Source: Corynebacterium marinum DSM 44953 (GTDB lineage: Bacteria; Actinomycetota; Actinomycetes; Mycobacteriales; Mycobacteriaceae). From it: a DNA stretch of 64,000 nucleotides. The stretch is from positions 1,364,001-1,428,000 of the forward strand of contig NZ_CP007790.1 of the NCBI RefSeq assembly GCF_000835165.1, read 5' to 3'. The notes under the pieces were generated by a model. That model ran no database searches. It was not told the DNA's origin and saw only the letters and a program-made list of their open reading frames with translations. The translations under genes were made by a program, and so were the position numbers. Positions 44,429 to 56,835 of this stretch are shown here, piece after piece (the stretch's first letter is position 1; each line of letters opens with the position of its first letter).

Positions 44429-44934
44429 GGGTGCAGCTCCTGTTTGTGGGCGGCCCGGGCGTCGAGCCAGGACTGGAGGATTTCCACGGCGGCCGCCTGG
44501 TCGATGACCTTGCGACCCGCCTTCTCGGAGACCCCGGAGGCGCGCAGCGCGGCGGTGGCCGCCACGGTGGTCAGCCTTTCGTCGGCCATCCGCACCGGGA
44601 GGGGCCGGCCGGCGTTGGTCAGCCTGCGGTTGATGCGGAAGGCGATGTCCTTCGCGTGCTTCACGCTCGCCGAGCCGTTTCCTTTGAGGTCGCGGGGCAG
44701 GCCGACCACGATCTCGACGGCGTCGTACTCGTCGATGATCGCCAGCAGGCGGTCGATGTCGGCCTTGTCGCGGTCCCGCAGGCCGGTCTCCCGGGCGACG
44801 GTCTCCACGGGGGTCGCCAGCGTGGCGTCCCGGTCGGAGACCGCGACACCGATACGGACGGTGCCGACGTCGAGGCCGATGCGGCGCCCGTTACCGGGGT
44901 CGTCGGCACCCGGGGTGTCCGGGGTTACCTTCAT
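44425..44934 (-). CDS. ruvX: RuvX/YqgF Holliday-junction resolvase-like nuclease
   Basis: A 169-residue RNase H-fold protein. It has [20 protein letters not shown] (first catalytic Asp), [16 protein letters not shown] and [14 protein letters not shown], and ends [16 protein letters not shown]. The family matures rRNA or resolves junctions depending on species. The start at the ATG at 44934 is preferred; the frame continues open upstream to 45219 without similarity. It ends in a 4-bp overlap with mltG. Confidence 0.93.
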   Translation of the reverse strand: MKVTPDTPGADDPGNGRRIGLDVGTVRIGVAVSDRDATLATPVETVARETGLRDRDKADIDRLLAIIDEYDAVEIVVGLPRDLKGNGSASVKHAKDIAFRINRRLTNAGRPLPVRMADERLTTVAATAALRASGVSEKAGRKVIDQAAAVEILQSWLDARAAHKQELHP

Positions 44935-45036
44935 CTTTCGTCGGTGCCCTTTCGTCGCATCAGAATGGTGCAGGGTGGTCGGCGGTGCGCTTTCAAGGTA
45001 GCGGGGATCACACCAGGTCAATGACATGACCCCCGG

Positions 45037-45064
45037 CGTGTCCCGGGGTTCTCTCCGGGACACG
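45037..45064 (-). terminator. Perfect hairpin after alaS
   Basis: CGTGTCCCGG (45037-45046) and CCGGGACACG (45055-45064) form a perfect 10-bp stem with an 8-nt loop, 16 bp past the alaS stop. There is no U tract on the minus strand. It probably ends or attenuates alaS transcription before ruvX. Confidence 0.5.
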
Positions 45065-45079
45065 CGGCAGACCCTCCGT

Positions 45080-47746
45080 CTAGCGGCCGGCCAGTTCCTC
45101 GCGGACCGCGTGGAAACCGGCGTCGAGGCCGGCGGGGTTCGCGCCGGAGCCCTGCGCCATATCCGCCTTGCCGCCGCCGCGGCCGTCGACGTAACCGGAC
45201 AGCAGTGTGACCAGGTCACCGGACTTCACGCCCAGCTCGACGGCCTCCTTGGTGGCGCCGACGATGAAGGGCAGCTTGTCCCCGTCGGCAGCGGCGAGCA
45301 CCACGACGCCGGGCTTGCCCGCCAGGCGGCCGCGCAGGTCCGTGGCCACGGTGCGCAGGTCACCGCCGGACACGCCGTCCGGCAGGCGGTGGGTGAGAAC
45401 GGTGAACTTTCCTGCCTCGACGGCCTGGTTGAGCAGCTCGCCGCCCTGGGCCGCCAGCTGCTGGCGGTGCAGGTTGGCGATCTCCTTCTCGGCCGCCTTG
45501 AGCTTCTCCGTCAACTGGGAGATGCGCTCCGGCAGCTCCTCGGTCGGGGACTTGAGGGAGGCGGCCAGGCCGGAGGCCAGCGCGGCCTCCTTGGAGAAGT
45601 GGCGGAAGGAATCCATGCCCGAGTAGGCCTCGATGCGGCGGGCGCCGGAGCCGACGGAGGACTCGCCCAGGACGGCGACGGGGCCGATCTGGGAGGAGGA
45701 GCCCACGTGGGTGCCGCCACACAGCTCGATGGAGAACGGGCCGCCGATCTCGACGACGCGGACCTCGGAGCCGTAGTTCTCACCGAACAGCGCCATGGCG
45801 CCCATCTTCTTCGCCTCCTCGAGGGAGGTCTCGATGGTGTTGACCGCCAGGTTCGAGTCCACGGCCTGGTTGGTGATCAGGGCGATCTCCTCCAGCTGGG
45901 CCGGGGTGAGCTGCTCGGTGTAGTTGAAGTCGAAGCGCAGGTAACCGGGCCGGTTGAGCGAACCCGCCTGCACGGCGGTCGGGCCGAGCACCTGGCGCAG
46001 CGCCGCGTGGACGAGGTGGGTGGCGGTGTGCGCCTGGGTGGCGCCGTGGCGCCAGTCCGGGTCGACCTCGACCTTCACGGCCTGGCCCAGGTCGAGCCCG
46101 CCGGAGAGGACCGTCGCCTTGTGCACCCACAGGCGCTTGCCGATCTTCTGCACGTCCGTGACGTCGAGCACGGTGCCGTCGGTGACGATGCGTCCGCGGT
46201 CGCCCAGCTGGCCGCCCGCCTCGGCGTACATCGGGGACACGTCGAGGATGACCTCCACGTCGTCTCCCGCGCCCGCCTGGGTGACGGAGACGCCGTCGGC
46301 GACCAGACCGATGACCCTGGCGTCCGCGGTGAGCTCGGAGAAACCGACGAACTGGGTCGGGCTGTTGTCCACCCACTCGCGGTAGACGGATTCGTCGGCG
46401 TGGCCGTGCTTCTTGGCCTTGTTGTCCGCCTTGGCCCGGGCGCGCTGCTCGCCCATGGCTGCCTCGAAGCCCGCGACGTCGACGTCGAGGCCCGCTTCGG
46501 CGGCCATCTCGAGGGTGAGGTCGATGGGGAACCCGTAGGTGTCGTGCAGGGTGAAGGCCTCCTCGCCGGAGAAGGTCTTCGCGCCGGTGTCCCGGGTCTT
46601 GGCGGCGGCCTCGTCGAAACGGTGCGTGCCGGACTCCAGGGTCTTGAGGAAGGCGCGCTCCTCGGTGACAGCCACGCGGATGATGCGCTCGCGGCTGTCG
46701 GCGATCTCCGGGTAGGACGGGGTCATGGTGTCCATGATCACCGTCATGAAACGCTCGAGCGTCTCTCCGGTGGCGCCCAGTAGGCGGGCGGAGCGCACGA
46801 TGCGGCGCAGCAGGCGGCGCAGGATATAGCCGCGGCCCTCGTTCGAGGGGGTGACGCCGTCGAGGATGAGCATCATGCCGGTGCGGGAGTGGTCGGCGAT
46901 GACGCGGAAACGGACGTCGGAGGCGTGCTCGGCGCCGTACTTCGCGCCGGTGACCTGCTCCGCGGTGTCGATGACCGGGCGCAGCAGGTCGGTCTCGTAG
47001 ACGTTGTCCACGCCCTGGAGGATGGCGGCGACGCGCTCGACGCCCATGCCGGTGTCGATGTTCTTCTTCGGCAGGTCGCCGACGATCTCGAAGGAGTCCT
47101 TGCCGGTGCCCTCGCCGCGCTCCTTCTCCATGAAGACCAGGTTCCAGATCTCCAGGTAGCGGGTGTCGTCGACGGCCGGGCCGCCCTCCTCGCCGTGCTC
47201 GGGGCCGCGGTCGTAGTAGATCTCCGAGCAGGGGCCGCAGGGGCCGGGCACGCCCATGGACCAGTAGTTGTCGGCCATGCCCAGACGCTGGATGCGTCCG
47301 GCGGGCACGCCGATCTTCTTCTCCCAGATCTCGGCGGCCTCGTCGTCGTCGAGGTAGACGGTCACCCACAGGCGCTCCGGGTCCAGCCCGTAGCCGCCGT
47401 CGGCGAGGGAGCCGGTCAGCAGGTTCCAGGCGTGGCTGATCGCGCCTTCCTTGAAGTAGGCGCCGAAGGAGAAGTTGCCGGCCATCTGGAAGAAGGTGTT
47501 GTGGCGGGTGGTCACGCCGACCTCCTCGATGTCCAGGGTGCGCACGCACTTCTGGATGGAGGTGGCGGTGCCGTTCGGGTACGGCGGGTTCTGCTGGCCG
47601 AGGAAGTAGGGCTTGAAAGGCACCATGCCCGCGTTGACGAACAGCAGGTCCGGGTCCTCGAGGATGAGGGACGCACTGGGGACGGCCGTGTGGCCGGCCT
47701 TGACGAAGTGGTCGGTGAAACGCTCCCGGATCTCATGGGTCTGCAC
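45080..47746 (-). CDS. alaS: Alanyl-tRNA synthetase
   Basis: An 888-residue class II synthetase. The catalytic core starts [20 protein letters not shown] and includes [15 protein letters not shown] and [19 protein letters not shown]. The editing domain has the zinc ligands [11 protein letters not shown] and [14 protein letters not shown] glycine-rich C-terminal domain ends [20 protein letters not shown]. The start is a GTG. Upstream leader space is only 70 bp to rarA, so no T-box is possible. Confidence 0.98.
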   Translation of the reverse strand: MQTHEIRERFTDHFVKAGHTAVPSASLILEDPDLLFVNAGMVPFKPYFLGQQNPPYPNGTATSIQKCVRTLDIEEVGVTTRHNTFFQMAGNFSFGAYFKEGAISHAWNLLTGSLADGGYGLDPERLWVTVYLDDDEAAEIWEKKIGVPAGRIQRLGMADNYWSMGVPGPCGPCSEIYYDRGPEHGEEGGPAVDDTRYLEIWNLVFMEKERGEGTGKDSFEIVGDLPKKNIDTGMGVERVAAILQGVDNVYETDLLRPVIDTAEQVTGAKYGAEHASDVRFRVIADHSRTGMMLILDGVTPSNEGRGYILRRLLRRIVRSARLLGATGETLERFMTVIMDTMTPSYPEIADSRERIIRVAVTEERAFLKTLESGTHRFDEAAAKTRDTGAKTFSGEEAFTLHDTYGFPIDLTLEMAAEAGLDVDVAGFEAAMGEQRARAKADNKAKKHGHADESVYREWVDNSPTQFVGFSELTADARVIGLVADGVSVTQAGAGDDVEVILDVSPMYAEAGGQLGDRGRIVTDGTVLDVTDVQKIGKRLWVHKATVLSGGLDLGQAVKVEVDPDWRHGATQAHTATHLVHAALRQVLGPTAVQAGSLNRPGYLRFDFNYTEQLTPAQLEEIALITNQAVDSNLAVNTIETSLEEAKKMGAMALFGENYGSEVRVVEIGGPFSIELCGGTHVGSSSQIGPVAVLGESSVGSGARRIEAYSGMDSFRHFSKEAALASGLAASLKSPTEELPERISQLTEKLKAAEKEIANLHRQQLAAQGGELLNQAVEAGKFTVLTHRLPDGVSGGDLRTVATDLRGRLAGKPGVVVLAAADGDKLPFIVGATKEAVELGVKSGDLVTLLSGYVDGRGGGKADMAQGSGANPAGLDAGFHAVREELAGR

Positions 47747-47816
47747 GGCAGTGGTCCTCGCTTCTGACAGATTGTTGTCTGGGTCGGGGTACCACTCTAC
47801 TCGCCGCAGTCAAGCG

Positions 47817-49175
47817 CTAGTTCTTTCCCCGCACGATCCGGCGCAGACGGCCGATGTAGTCGCGGATGCGCTTCTCCGCGCCGTGGTCGGTGGGCTCGTA
47901 GTAGACGGCGTCGCTGAGCGGGTCCGGCAGGTACTGCTGCGTGACGACGCCGCGCGGGTCGTCGTGCGGATACGCGTAACCCACCGCGTTGCCCAGCTTC
48001 TTCGCCCCCTCGTAGTGGCCGTCGCGCAGGTGCGCGGGCACGTGCCCGATCTTCCCCTCACGGACGTCCTGCTGGGCGGCGTTGATCGCGTTGTACACGG
48101 CGTTCGACTTCGGCGCGGTGGCCAGGTGGACGGTGGCCTGCGCGAGCGTGAGGCGGGCCTCGGGCATGCCGATGAGCGCCACCGCCTGGGCGGCGGCGAC
48201 CGCGGTCTGCAGCGCGGAGGGGTCCGCCATGCCGATGTCCTCGGTGGCGTGGATGACCAGGCGGCGGGCGATGAAGCGGGGGTCCTCCCCCGCCTCGACC
48301 ATGCGGGCGAGATAGTGCAGGGCTGCGTCGACGTCGGAGCCGCGGATCGACTTGATGAAGGCGCTGACCACGTCGTAGTGCTGGTCGCCGTCGCGGTCGT
48401 AGCGGACGACGGCGCGGTTGACGTTCTGGCGGATCACTTCGGAGGTGATGGCCTCCCCGTCGGCGAGCGCCTCGGCGGCGGCCTCCAGGTAGGTCAGGGC
48501 CCGGCGGGCATCACCCCCGGCGAGCAGGACCAGCTGGTCGAGCGCCTCATCCTCCGCCGTGATCCGTCCGCCCAGCCCCCGCTCGTCCGCCAGGGCGCGG
48601 GTGAGGACGTCGCGCACGGCGGCGTCGTCAAGCGGCTTGAGCTGCAGCAGCAGCGAACGGGACAGCAACGGAGCAACGACGGAGAAGGAGGGGTTCTCCG
48701 TGGTGGCGGCGACCAGCAGGACGGTGCGGTTCTCGACGGCCGCGAGCAGCGCGTCCTGCTGCGTCTTGGAGAAACGGTGCACCTCGTCGATGAACAGGAC
48801 GGTCCGCTGACCCTGGATGAGGTCGCGGCGGGCGCGGTCGATGACCTCCCGGACCTGCTTGACGCCCGAGTTGAGCGCGGACAGCCCGACGAAGTTCTGG
48901 TTCGTCGCGGTGGAGACCAGCGACGCGATGGTCGTCTTGCCCGTGCCGGGCGGGCCGTAGAGGATGACCGAGGCCTCCCCCGACCCCTCCACGAGCCGGC
49001 GCAGCGGCCGGCCGGGGCCGAGCAGGTGCTCCTGGCCGGCGATCTCGTCCAGGGTCCGCGGCCGCATCCGGGCGGCCAACGGGGCGTGGCCGCCGACGCG
49101 GAAGAAATCGGACCCGGTCGGGCGGTCCGGGCCGTCCTGCGGCTCCGGAGCACCGAACAGCGTGTCCTGGCTCAA
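47817..49175 (-). CDS. rarA: Replication-associated recombination protein RarA (MgsA) ATPase
   Basis: A 452-residue AAA+ clamp-loader-like ATPase acting at stalled forks. Walker A is [17 protein letters not shown], Walker [20 protein letters not shown], and sensor 1 [15 protein letters not shown]. The C-terminal half ([20 protein letters not shown], then [20 protein letters not shown]) is the tetramerisation domain. The start is a TTG at 49175 ([11 protein letters not shown]). It stands between the phosphotransferase and alaS. Confidence 0.95.
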   Translation of the reverse strand: MSQDTLFGAPEPQDGPDRPTGSDFFRVGGHAPLAARMRPRTLDEIAGQEHLLGPGRPLRRLVEGSGEASVILYGPPGTGKTTIASLVSTATNQNFVGLSALNSGVKQVREVIDRARRDLIQGQRTVLFIDEVHRFSKTQQDALLAAVENRTVLLVAATTENPSFSVVAPLLSRSLLLQLKPLDDAAVRDVLTRALADERGLGGRITAEDEALDQLVLLAGGDARRALTYLEAAAEALADGEAITSEVIRQNVNRAVVRYDRDGDQHYDVVSAFIKSIRGSDVDAALHYLARMVEAGEDPRFIARRLVIHATEDIGMADPSALQTAVAAAQAVALIGMPEARLTLAQATVHLATAPKSNAVYNAINAAQQDVREGKIGHVPAHLRDGHYEGAKKLGNAVGYAYPHDDPRGVVTQQYLPDPLSDAVYYEPTDHGAEKRIRDYIGRLRRIVRGKN

Positions 49176-49184
49176 CGCCTGCTC

Positions 49185-50414
49185 TTAACGGCCCGGCAGC
49201 GCGGGTTCGGCGACCCGGTCCGCGATCCCCTGGCTGAACGCCGCGATGACACCGTAGGAGGGGTCCGCGCCGCGGCCGGCGTAGCGGGCCAGCGCCTCGA
49301 AAGTCTCGAAGAGGTCCCGGCGCACGACGATCTCCTCCGCGGTGAACGGGCCGTGGGAGGCCGGGCGCAGGAGGTCGCTGACGCCCTCGATGCGATTCGG
49401 GTCGAGCTCGTCCTCGCCCTCGTAGAGCATCGCCATCGCCGCGGACACCGAGCCGAAGTGCAGCAGCGCGACGCTGGCCAGGGCCCATCCCAGCAGGGCC
49501 GCCATGATGCGGGAGTGCAGGTGCGCCTCGTTGTTCACGTTCGGCCAGAGCGAGTTCACCTCGTGTGTCCAGGACTCGACGAACACGTCGGCCTCGTCGT
49601 CCGAGATCGGGTGGCTGAACAGGAACTGCGGGAACCCCGCGATGACGCACGCCAGGTCGAAGCTGACGTCCCGGAAACCGGCCCACTCATAGTCGAGGAA
49701 GTGGGTGCGCTCGGCGACGATGATGTTGTCCGGCGAGAGGTCGAAAGGGGTGAACGCCCGGTGGTGGGCGCTGAGCAGACGGTTGCGGCCCTCGGCCGCG
49801 AACTCGCTCACCAGGTCCGGGATCTCGATGCCGGCCTTGCGCAGCAGGTCCTCGCCCACGTGGATGGACTGGAGGAGGGCGCTGTCGCGGAGTTCCTGGA
49901 GCTCCGCGGAGCCGGGGTGGTGGCGCAGCATGCGGGTGAACAGGGTGTTGAAGTCCTGTTCGCGCTGCGCCGTTCCGGCGTGCATGCGTCCCAGGGCGGT
50001 GCCCAGGTTACGCAGGATCGCCATCCGCCGGTCCGGGTCCTCCAGCTGGAGCAGTTCGGCGAAGGTGTCCCCGTCGCCGGAGTCGCTGATCACCATGATC
50101 CGCTGGTCCACGTCGTGCGCGAGCAGCACCGGGCCGGGCCGCACTTCCTCGCTGAGCGAGGTGGTGAACTGGTAGGAGACGATCTCGCGGACGAGCGCGG
50201 CGTCGTCGATCGGGTCGCCCGTCTTGGGCACGTACTTGAGGATGACGGAACGCTGCTGCAGGAACGGCGACGACACCACTCGGGCGCGGAGTACGACGGA
50301 ACCGCCGGAGCCGCCGAGCTGCGATACCTCGGTCAGCTTCTGCGCACCTCCGAACCTCCTGGAGAGGAGATCCTCGGCGATGTCGACGATGTTGTCGTTC
50401 TTCAGCAGTGCCAT
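49185..50414 (-). CDS. APH-type phosphotransferase family protein
   Basis: A 409-residue protein with an aminoglycoside-phosphotransferase/choline-kinase fold. The catalytic loop reads AFTPFDLSPDNIIV (Asp and Asn present, the usual His before Asp replaced by Phe-Asp context) and the metal-binding Asp follows in HFLDYEWAGFRDVSFDLACV. An N-terminal lobe includes SVILKYVPKTGD (Lys for ATP) near residue 60. The substrate is unknown; it is not an obvious drug-resistance gene and its counterpart sits beside aspS in other corynebacteria. Confidence 0.8.
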   Translation of the reverse strand: MALLKNDNIVDIAEDLLSRRFGGAQKLTEVSQLGGSGGSVVLRARVVSSPFLQQRSVILKYVPKTGDPIDDAALVREIVSYQFTTSLSEEVRPGPVLLAHDVDQRIMVISDSGDGDTFAELLQLEDPDRRMAILRNLGTALGRMHAGTAQREQDFNTLFTRMLRHHPGSAELQELRDSALLQSIHVGEDLLRKAGIEIPDLVSEFAAEGRNRLLSAHHRAFTPFDLSPDNIIVAERTHFLDYEWAGFRDVSFDLACVIAGFPQFLFSHPISDDEADVFVESWTHEVNSLWPNVNNEAHLHSRIMAALLGWALASVALLHFGSVSAAMAMLYEGEDELDPNRIEGVSDLLRPASHGPFTAEEIVVRRDLFETFEALARYAGRGADPSYGVIAAFSQGIADRVAEPALPGR

Positions 50415-50435
50415 AATCAGTTCCTCAGGCCAGGT

Positions 50436-52259
<1,824 letters not shown>

Positions 52260-52393
52260 GTTCGTTCTACGTCCTTCCAGGATTGGTCGGGGGTTGATTG
52301 GGGCAGTCTGGTTCTCCGGAGGAGTCTACCCCGCCGAAAAACTCCCGGTTCCACTCCCCCGTCAGCAGGTGTGATCTGTGGCATGATCAATCC

Positions 52394-53284
52394 ATGACAT
52401 TCCGTGGAGATGCCGACATCAGCGGACGCCGGAAGGCCACCACCGGCGGACGGGGCGGCAGGATCGCAGCGGGTGGCGGCCTGGGTTCACTGCTGTTGGT
52501 CGGATTGTTTCTCCTGATGGGCGGAAACCCCGGGGACATCGGCCAGGTCCTCGGTGGGGGCGGTGGGGGCCAGGGCCAGCTCCCCGGCGGGCAGACCAGC
52601 ACGCTGGAGCACTGCCAGACCCCGGAAGACGGCAACATCCACGCCGACTGCCGGGTCGACTACGCCGCTGGCTCCGTCGACCAGATGTGGGAGACCATAC
52701 TGCCCGAGCAGGCCGGGATCGACTACGTCGCCCCGGGCCGCATCGTTTTCGAGGACGCCACCCAGTCGGGTTGCGGAGCCGCCACCGCCGCGACGGGCCC
52801 CTTCTACTGCCCGGCCGACCAGTCGGCGTACTTCGACGTCTCCTTCTTCGACCAGCTCGACCGCCTCGGCGGCTCGGACGCCCCGCTGGCGCAGATGTAC
52901 ATCGTGGCCCACGAGTTCGGCCACCACGTCCAGCAGCTGGAGGGAACCCTGTCCCTGTCGAACTACAACGACCCGGGCGAGGACTCCAACGCCGTGAAGA
53001 TCGAGCTGCAGGCCGACTGCTACGCCGGCATCTGGGTGTCCCACGCAGACAAGGGCGAGGACGCCTGGCTCGAGCCGGTCACCCGTGAGCAGGTCACCTC
53101 CGCCATCGACACCGCCCGCGCGGTCGGCGACGACAACATCCAGCAGCGCTCCGGCGGCGAGGTCCGCCCCGACCTGTGGACCCACGGCTCCTCCGAGCAG
53201 CGTCAGAACGCCTTCATCACCGGCTACAACGAGGGCACCATGGCCGCCTGCGACACCCTGGAACGCGGGGTGTACCGCAGCTGA
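52394..53284 (+). CDS. ypfJ: Membrane-anchored neutral zinc metallopeptidase (YpfJ family)
   Basis: A 296-residue protein. One membrane helix lies at residues about 30-50 (LGSLLLVGLFLLMGG), followed by a Gly/Gln-rich linker and an extracytoplasmic peptidase domain. The zinc site is AHEFGHHVQ (HExxH) near residue 180, with a further ligand probably in LQADCYAGIW. I start at the ATG at 52394 (MTFRGDADISGRRKATTGG), which gives an intact anchor; the frame is open a further 32 codons. It is divergent from aspS and ends in a strong terminator. The substrate is unknown. Confidence 0.9.
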   Translation: MTFRGDADISGRRKATTGGRGGRIAAGGGLGSLLLVGLFLLMGGNPGDIGQVLGGGGGGQGQLPGGQTSTLEHCQTPEDGNIHADCRVDYAAGSVDQMWETILPEQAGIDYVAPGRIVFEDATQSGCGAATAATGPFYCPADQSAYFDVSFFDQLDRLGGSDAPLAQMYIVAHEFGHHVQQLEGTLSLSNYNDPGEDSNAVKIELQADCYAGIWVSHADKGEDAWLEPVTREQVTSAIDTARAVGDDNIQQRSGGEVRPDLWTHGSSEQRQNAFITGYNEGTMAACDTLERGVYRS

Positions 53285-53298
53285 CCCCCTCCCGCACA

Positions 53299-53338
53299 GG
53301 GGTCCGTCCGGGTGTCCGGGCGGGCCCCTTCTTCTGTT
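53299..53338 (+). terminator. Intrinsic terminator after ypfJ
   Basis: GGGGTCCGTCCGG (53299-53311) pairs with CCGGGCGGGCCCC (53316-53328) over 13 bp with two G-U pairs and a 4-nt loop, followed by TTCTTCTGTT. The 160 bp between it and the nitroreductase stop at 53505 carry nothing I recognise. Confidence 0.75.
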
Positions 53339-53504
53339 CCGGTCCCCGTTGTCGGGATCGAGCTGAATCTTCCCGTACACCCTCACCCGGGGGCCGGACC
53401 GGGGCGAGAATCAGCTCATCTCCGACACCCGCCCGAGGGCACCCCGCCCCGATGGATTCACCGGATACAGGGGTACGAAGAGTCGTGGACAGTCAGCAGA
53501 CTGT

Positions 53505-54146
53505 TCAGAGCGTCTCGACGACCTCGTCGAAGCCGAGACGCGGCAGGCGGTCGTAGTGGGCGTTCTCGCCCGGCTTGCCCATGTTGATGGCCACCATCAC
53601 GCGGTGCCGGCCGTCGGGGAAGAACTCCGCGGAGACCGCCTCGGCGTCGAAGCCGGTCATGGGGCCGGCGGCGAGGCCGGCGGCGCGGATGCCGATGATC
53701 GCGTAGCCGATCTGCAGACCGGTGTTCAGCTCGGCCATGCCGGCGCGGCCTTCCTCGTCGCCGGCGAACATGTCGCGGGCGCCCTCGAAGTGCGGGAAGA
53801 CCTTCGGCAGCTCTTCGTGGAAATCGACGTCGGCGGCGAGCAGGACGGTGGCCGGTGCGCTCTCGGTCTTGGCGCGGTTGCCTTCGGCCATGTGCGGCAG
53901 AAGACGGGCCTTGGCTTCCGGGGAGCGGACGACGACGACGCGCAGCGGCTGGGCGTTCATCGCGGTCGGCGCCCACTTGACCAGGTCGAAGATCGCGTTG
54001 ATCTGCTCGTCGGTCACCGGCTCGTCGGTGAAGGTGTTGGCGGTGCGAGCCTCGCGGAACAGGATGTCCTGCGCCTGGGTGTCGATGACCAGCGGGTTCT
54101 TGTTCTCAGTATCAGTCACATCAAGAAGAACAGGTATTGATGCCAC
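53505..54146 (-). CDS. Nitroreductase-family FMN oxidoreductase (RutE-like)
   Basis: A 213-residue nitroreductase-fold protein of the malonic-semialdehyde-reductase (RutE/HadB) subgroup. Evidence: FREARTANTFTDEPVTDEQI, then FDLVKWAPTAMNAQPLRVVV (FMN contacts), NTGLQIGYAIIGIRAAGLAA and GPMTGFDAEAV near the C-terminus. Function in corynebacteria is not established; without other rut genes nearby, pyrimidine degradation is not supported. The start is a GTG with GGAGG upstream. Confidence 0.88.
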   Translation of the reverse strand: MASIPVLLDVTDTENKNPLVIDTQAQDILFREARTANTFTDEPVTDEQINAIFDLVKWAPTAMNAQPLRVVVVRSPEAKARLLPHMAEGNRAKTESAPATVLLAADVDFHEELPKVFPHFEGARDMFAGDEEGRAGMAELNTGLQIGYAIIGIRAAGLAAGPMTGFDAEAVSAEFFPDGRHRVMVAINMGKPGENAHYDRLPRLGFDEVVETL

Positions 54147-54174
54147 TTTATTCCCCTCCCGGGAGTGATTCTGC

Positions 54175-56805
54175 TCATGAAACGTAGCCGAGCCGTTCCC
54201 GCTCTGCGGCGATGATCATTTCCGCGAGCTGTCCCTCGGTGACGTCGACAGCGTCGTGCACCGCCGCGCTTTCCGACGGCCGCGCGTACGCGTCGAAGAG
54301 CTGCGCCTTGCCCGCGAGCATCTCGAGCATGCGCTCGTCGACGGTGTCGTCGCCGATGAGGCGGTGGACCATGACGCTCGAGGTCTGCCCCATCCGATGG
54401 GCGCGGGCGATAGCCTGCGCCTCGATGGAGGGCTTGACCTGGGGCTCGACCAGAATCACCACCGACGCGGACTGGATGTTCAGGCCGGTCCCCGCGGCGG
54501 TGATCTGGGCGAGGAGGACGGACCCGCCGGGGGCGGAGCCGAGGGCGTCGATGAGCGACTGCCGGGTGGCCGGGGGCACGGCGCCGGACAGGCGCCCGAC
54601 GACGCGGTGGCCCAGGTCGGCCTCGAGGACGTCCAGGACGTCGAGGAAGTAGGTGAAGATGATCACGCGGCGCCCGGCCTCCTCGGCCTCCCCGACGATC
54701 TCCCGGATGCGTTCGAGCTTGGCGGGCACAGCGTCGGGCGTGGTCATGGCGGCGCGGCGCATGGCCATGAAGCTGCCCCGACGGACGGTGTCCGCGTAGT
54801 GCGCCTCGTCAGCCGGGGTGAGGTCGATCCAGTCGAGCTGCTCGAGCTTCTCGGGGAGTTCGTCGAGCACGTCCGTCTGGTTGCGGCGCAGGTACGCCGG
54901 GGCGATCCGGACCCTGAAGTCGGCGGCGGACATGCTCGACATTCCGGCGCTGACCAGGTCGGGAGCCACGAAGCTGACCAGCGTGGCGAACTCGTCCACA
55001 CGGTTCTCCAGCGGGGTGCCGGTGAGGAGGAGGGCGTGGGAGGCGGCGTCGATGAGTTCCCGGACCGCGCGGGTGCGGGCGGCGGCCGGATTCTTGACCA
55101 TGTGCGCCTCGTCGACCACCACCAGGTCGGGTGCGGGGAGGCTGGTCGTGCGGGCCCCGTCGTAGGTGATGGCGCAGATGCCGCCGGTGTCGGCCCACGC
55201 CGCGACGGCCTCCTCCCGCCCGGCGCCGTGGGCCCGGTAGACGGGGAGATCGGTGAAGCGGCGGGATTCACGCACCCAGTTCGTGATCACCGAGGCGGGG
55301 CACACCACGAGGGTGCGGCGCTGACCCTGCGCGGCCAGGTGCGCGGCCACGGCGAGCGCCTGGACGGTCTTGCCCAGGCCCATGTCGTCGCCGAGGACGA
55401 CCTTCTCCTGCACGAGGGTGAAGCGCGCCCCGAAGGACTGGTAGCCGCGCAACTGCAGGTCGGTGAGGTGGGTCCGGTCGAGGCGCAGCGAGCGGATGCG
55501 TTCCAGGACGTCGGCGGCGAGGTCGTCGCCGCCCTCGAACTCGAGGTCGAGCAGCGTGGCCAGCAACGCCTGGTAGTGGGCCGGGCGGGCCAGGTAGTCT
55601 GCCCAGGTCTCCTCCCCCACCCTGACGGGGTCGGCCGGCTCCAGGATCTCCCGGTGCGCGTCGGCCCAGGCGATGTCGTCGCTGAACTGCTCCCAGCCGG
55701 CCGCGTCCGGGGTGAGAGCCGCATCCCAGAGGCCGCCGCCCGCCGGCACGCGCCCGGCGTAGTCGAGGATCCGGCGGCGGCGGGCCCGCTGGGCCTCGTC
55801 CAGGTTGTTGATCTGGTCGAAGTGCGCCAGCACCCGGACGAGCCCGGCGGCCGCGGTGGTGGGGGTGTCACCGATGCCGGTGGTGTGGGTGACCACGGCC
55901 TCCCGGCGCAGCGTCTCGGCGGCGGCCTTGAGCCGGCGGGCGGTCTGCCCGCCGATCCCGTGCACCTGGGTGAGCCTGCCCAGTGGAGCCTCCAGGACGT
56001 CGGCGACGGTGTTCACCCCGACGCTCTCCAGGCCGGTGAAGCGCAGCCGCTCGTTGGTGGCGGTCCGCAGCGCGTCGACGGGCAATTGGCGCAGCAGGAT
56101 CCCGGCGCGCTCGGCGGTCAGCGAAGACAGGAGGTGTTCCGCCCGGCCGCGCAGGGCGGGTTCGGAGTTCGGGTCCTGGGCCAGCGCCCGCGCCCGCGCC
56201 AGAACGCTGGCCTGGCGGGCCGCGTCATACTGCGTGAAAATCAGGGCAGGATGTCCCACGGCTCGGCCGAAGGCCTCCCGCGCCGCGGCCGTGAGGTGTC
56301 CCGGAGTGCCGTGCGAGCCGGGGTGCAGCTGCACTCCCCTTCCCTGGTGCCGGGCGGCCTCCTCCACCGCCGCCAGGTGTCCGCCGACCTCCCGGTCGAG
56401 CGCGCCGAAGGCCGGGTCCGCCAGGCGGGCCTGCAGTTCCTGGGCCGCCCGGCGGGAATCCTCGAGGCCGGCGCCGCCGAAGAGCCGGCCGAAAAAGCCC
56501 GGCGCGGCGCCTTTCGCCTTCTCGCGCAGCGATGCGAGCACCGCGGCGGCGGCGATCTGGCTGCGGAACCGTTCGCGGGTTCCGGGCAGCCGGTCCAGCT
56601 CGGCCAGGGCGTAGAGCTGTTCCGGCCAGGCGACCGCGCCGGGCGGGATGAGCCAGCCGCCGGACCCGGGAAGCTCGACGGTGGCGCGGATCCCGGGGAG
56701 GGGGACGGCGGCGTCGAGAAGCAGGGATGCGCGGCGGGCACGGTCGAGGACGCCGTCCGCCTCGCTGAGCAGTGCGGTGAGCGTCTCGCGGTTGAACTCG
56801 GCCAT
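54175..56805 (-). CDS. SNF2-family DEAD-box helicase with N-terminal extension
   Basis: An 876-residue SNF2/RapA-type ATPase. The first 450 residues are not a standard SNF2 module. They contain a helix-hairpin-helix at about residues 275-295 (LTQVHGIGGQTARRLKAAA), a DNA-binding element. The motor has Walker A DDMGLGKTVQALAVAAHLA near residue 473, the DEAH box VVVDEAHMVKNP near 565, and the helicase C motif VI AQAIARAHRMGQTSSVMVHR near 798. I use the ATG at 56805; an ATG three codons upstream is possible. It starts 31 bp from the divergent HEPN-CBS gene. Its role is unknown; DNA repair or chromosome remodelling is the general family expectation. Confidence 0.9.
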   Translation of the reverse strand: MAEFNRETLTALLSEADGVLDRARRASLLLDAAVPLPGIRATVELPGSGGWLIPPGAVAWPEQLYALAELDRLPGTRERFRSQIAAAAVLASLREKAKGAAPGFFGRLFGGAGLEDSRRAAQELQARLADPAFGALDREVGGHLAAVEEAARHQGRGVQLHPGSHGTPGHLTAAAREAFGRAVGHPALIFTQYDAARQASVLARARALAQDPNSEPALRGRAEHLLSSLTAERAGILLRQLPVDALRTATNERLRFTGLESVGVNTVADVLEAPLGRLTQVHGIGGQTARRLKAAAETLRREAVVTHTTGIGDTPTTAAAGLVRVLAHFDQINNLDEAQRARRRRILDYAGRVPAGGGLWDAALTPDAAGWEQFSDDIAWADAHREILEPADPVRVGEETWADYLARPAHYQALLATLLDLEFEGGDDLAADVLERIRSLRLDRTHLTDLQLRGYQSFGARFTLVQEKVVLGDDMGLGKTVQALAVAAHLAAQGQRRTLVVCPASVITNWVRESRRFTDLPVYRAHGAGREEAVAAWADTGGICAITYDGARTTSLPAPDLVVVDEAHMVKNPAAARTRAVRELIDAASHALLLTGTPLENRVDEFATLVSFVAPDLVSAGMSSMSAADFRVRIAPAYLRRNQTDVLDELPEKLEQLDWIDLTPADEAHYADTVRRGSFMAMRRAAMTTPDAVPAKLERIREIVGEAEEAGRRVIIFTYFLDVLDVLEADLGHRVVGRLSGAVPPATRQSLIDALGSAPGGSVLLAQITAAGTGLNIQSASVVILVEPQVKPSIEAQAIARAHRMGQTSSVMVHRLIGDDTVDERMLEMLAGKAQLFDAYARPSESAAVHDAVDVTEGQLAEMIIAAERERLGYVS

Positions 56806-56835
56806 GCCCGTCATTGTCCCACTACCCTGGCGGTC

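Noticed and set aside
44935..45219. N-terminal extension of ruvX
   Set aside because: The added residues lack similarity, run over the alaS hairpin into the alaS coding region, and the normal RuvX length is reached from the ATG at 44934.
47747..47816. T-box leader before alaS
   Set aside because: The 70-bp leader is too short, and no specifier/antiterminator arrangement is visible; aspS and hisS leaders are also too short.
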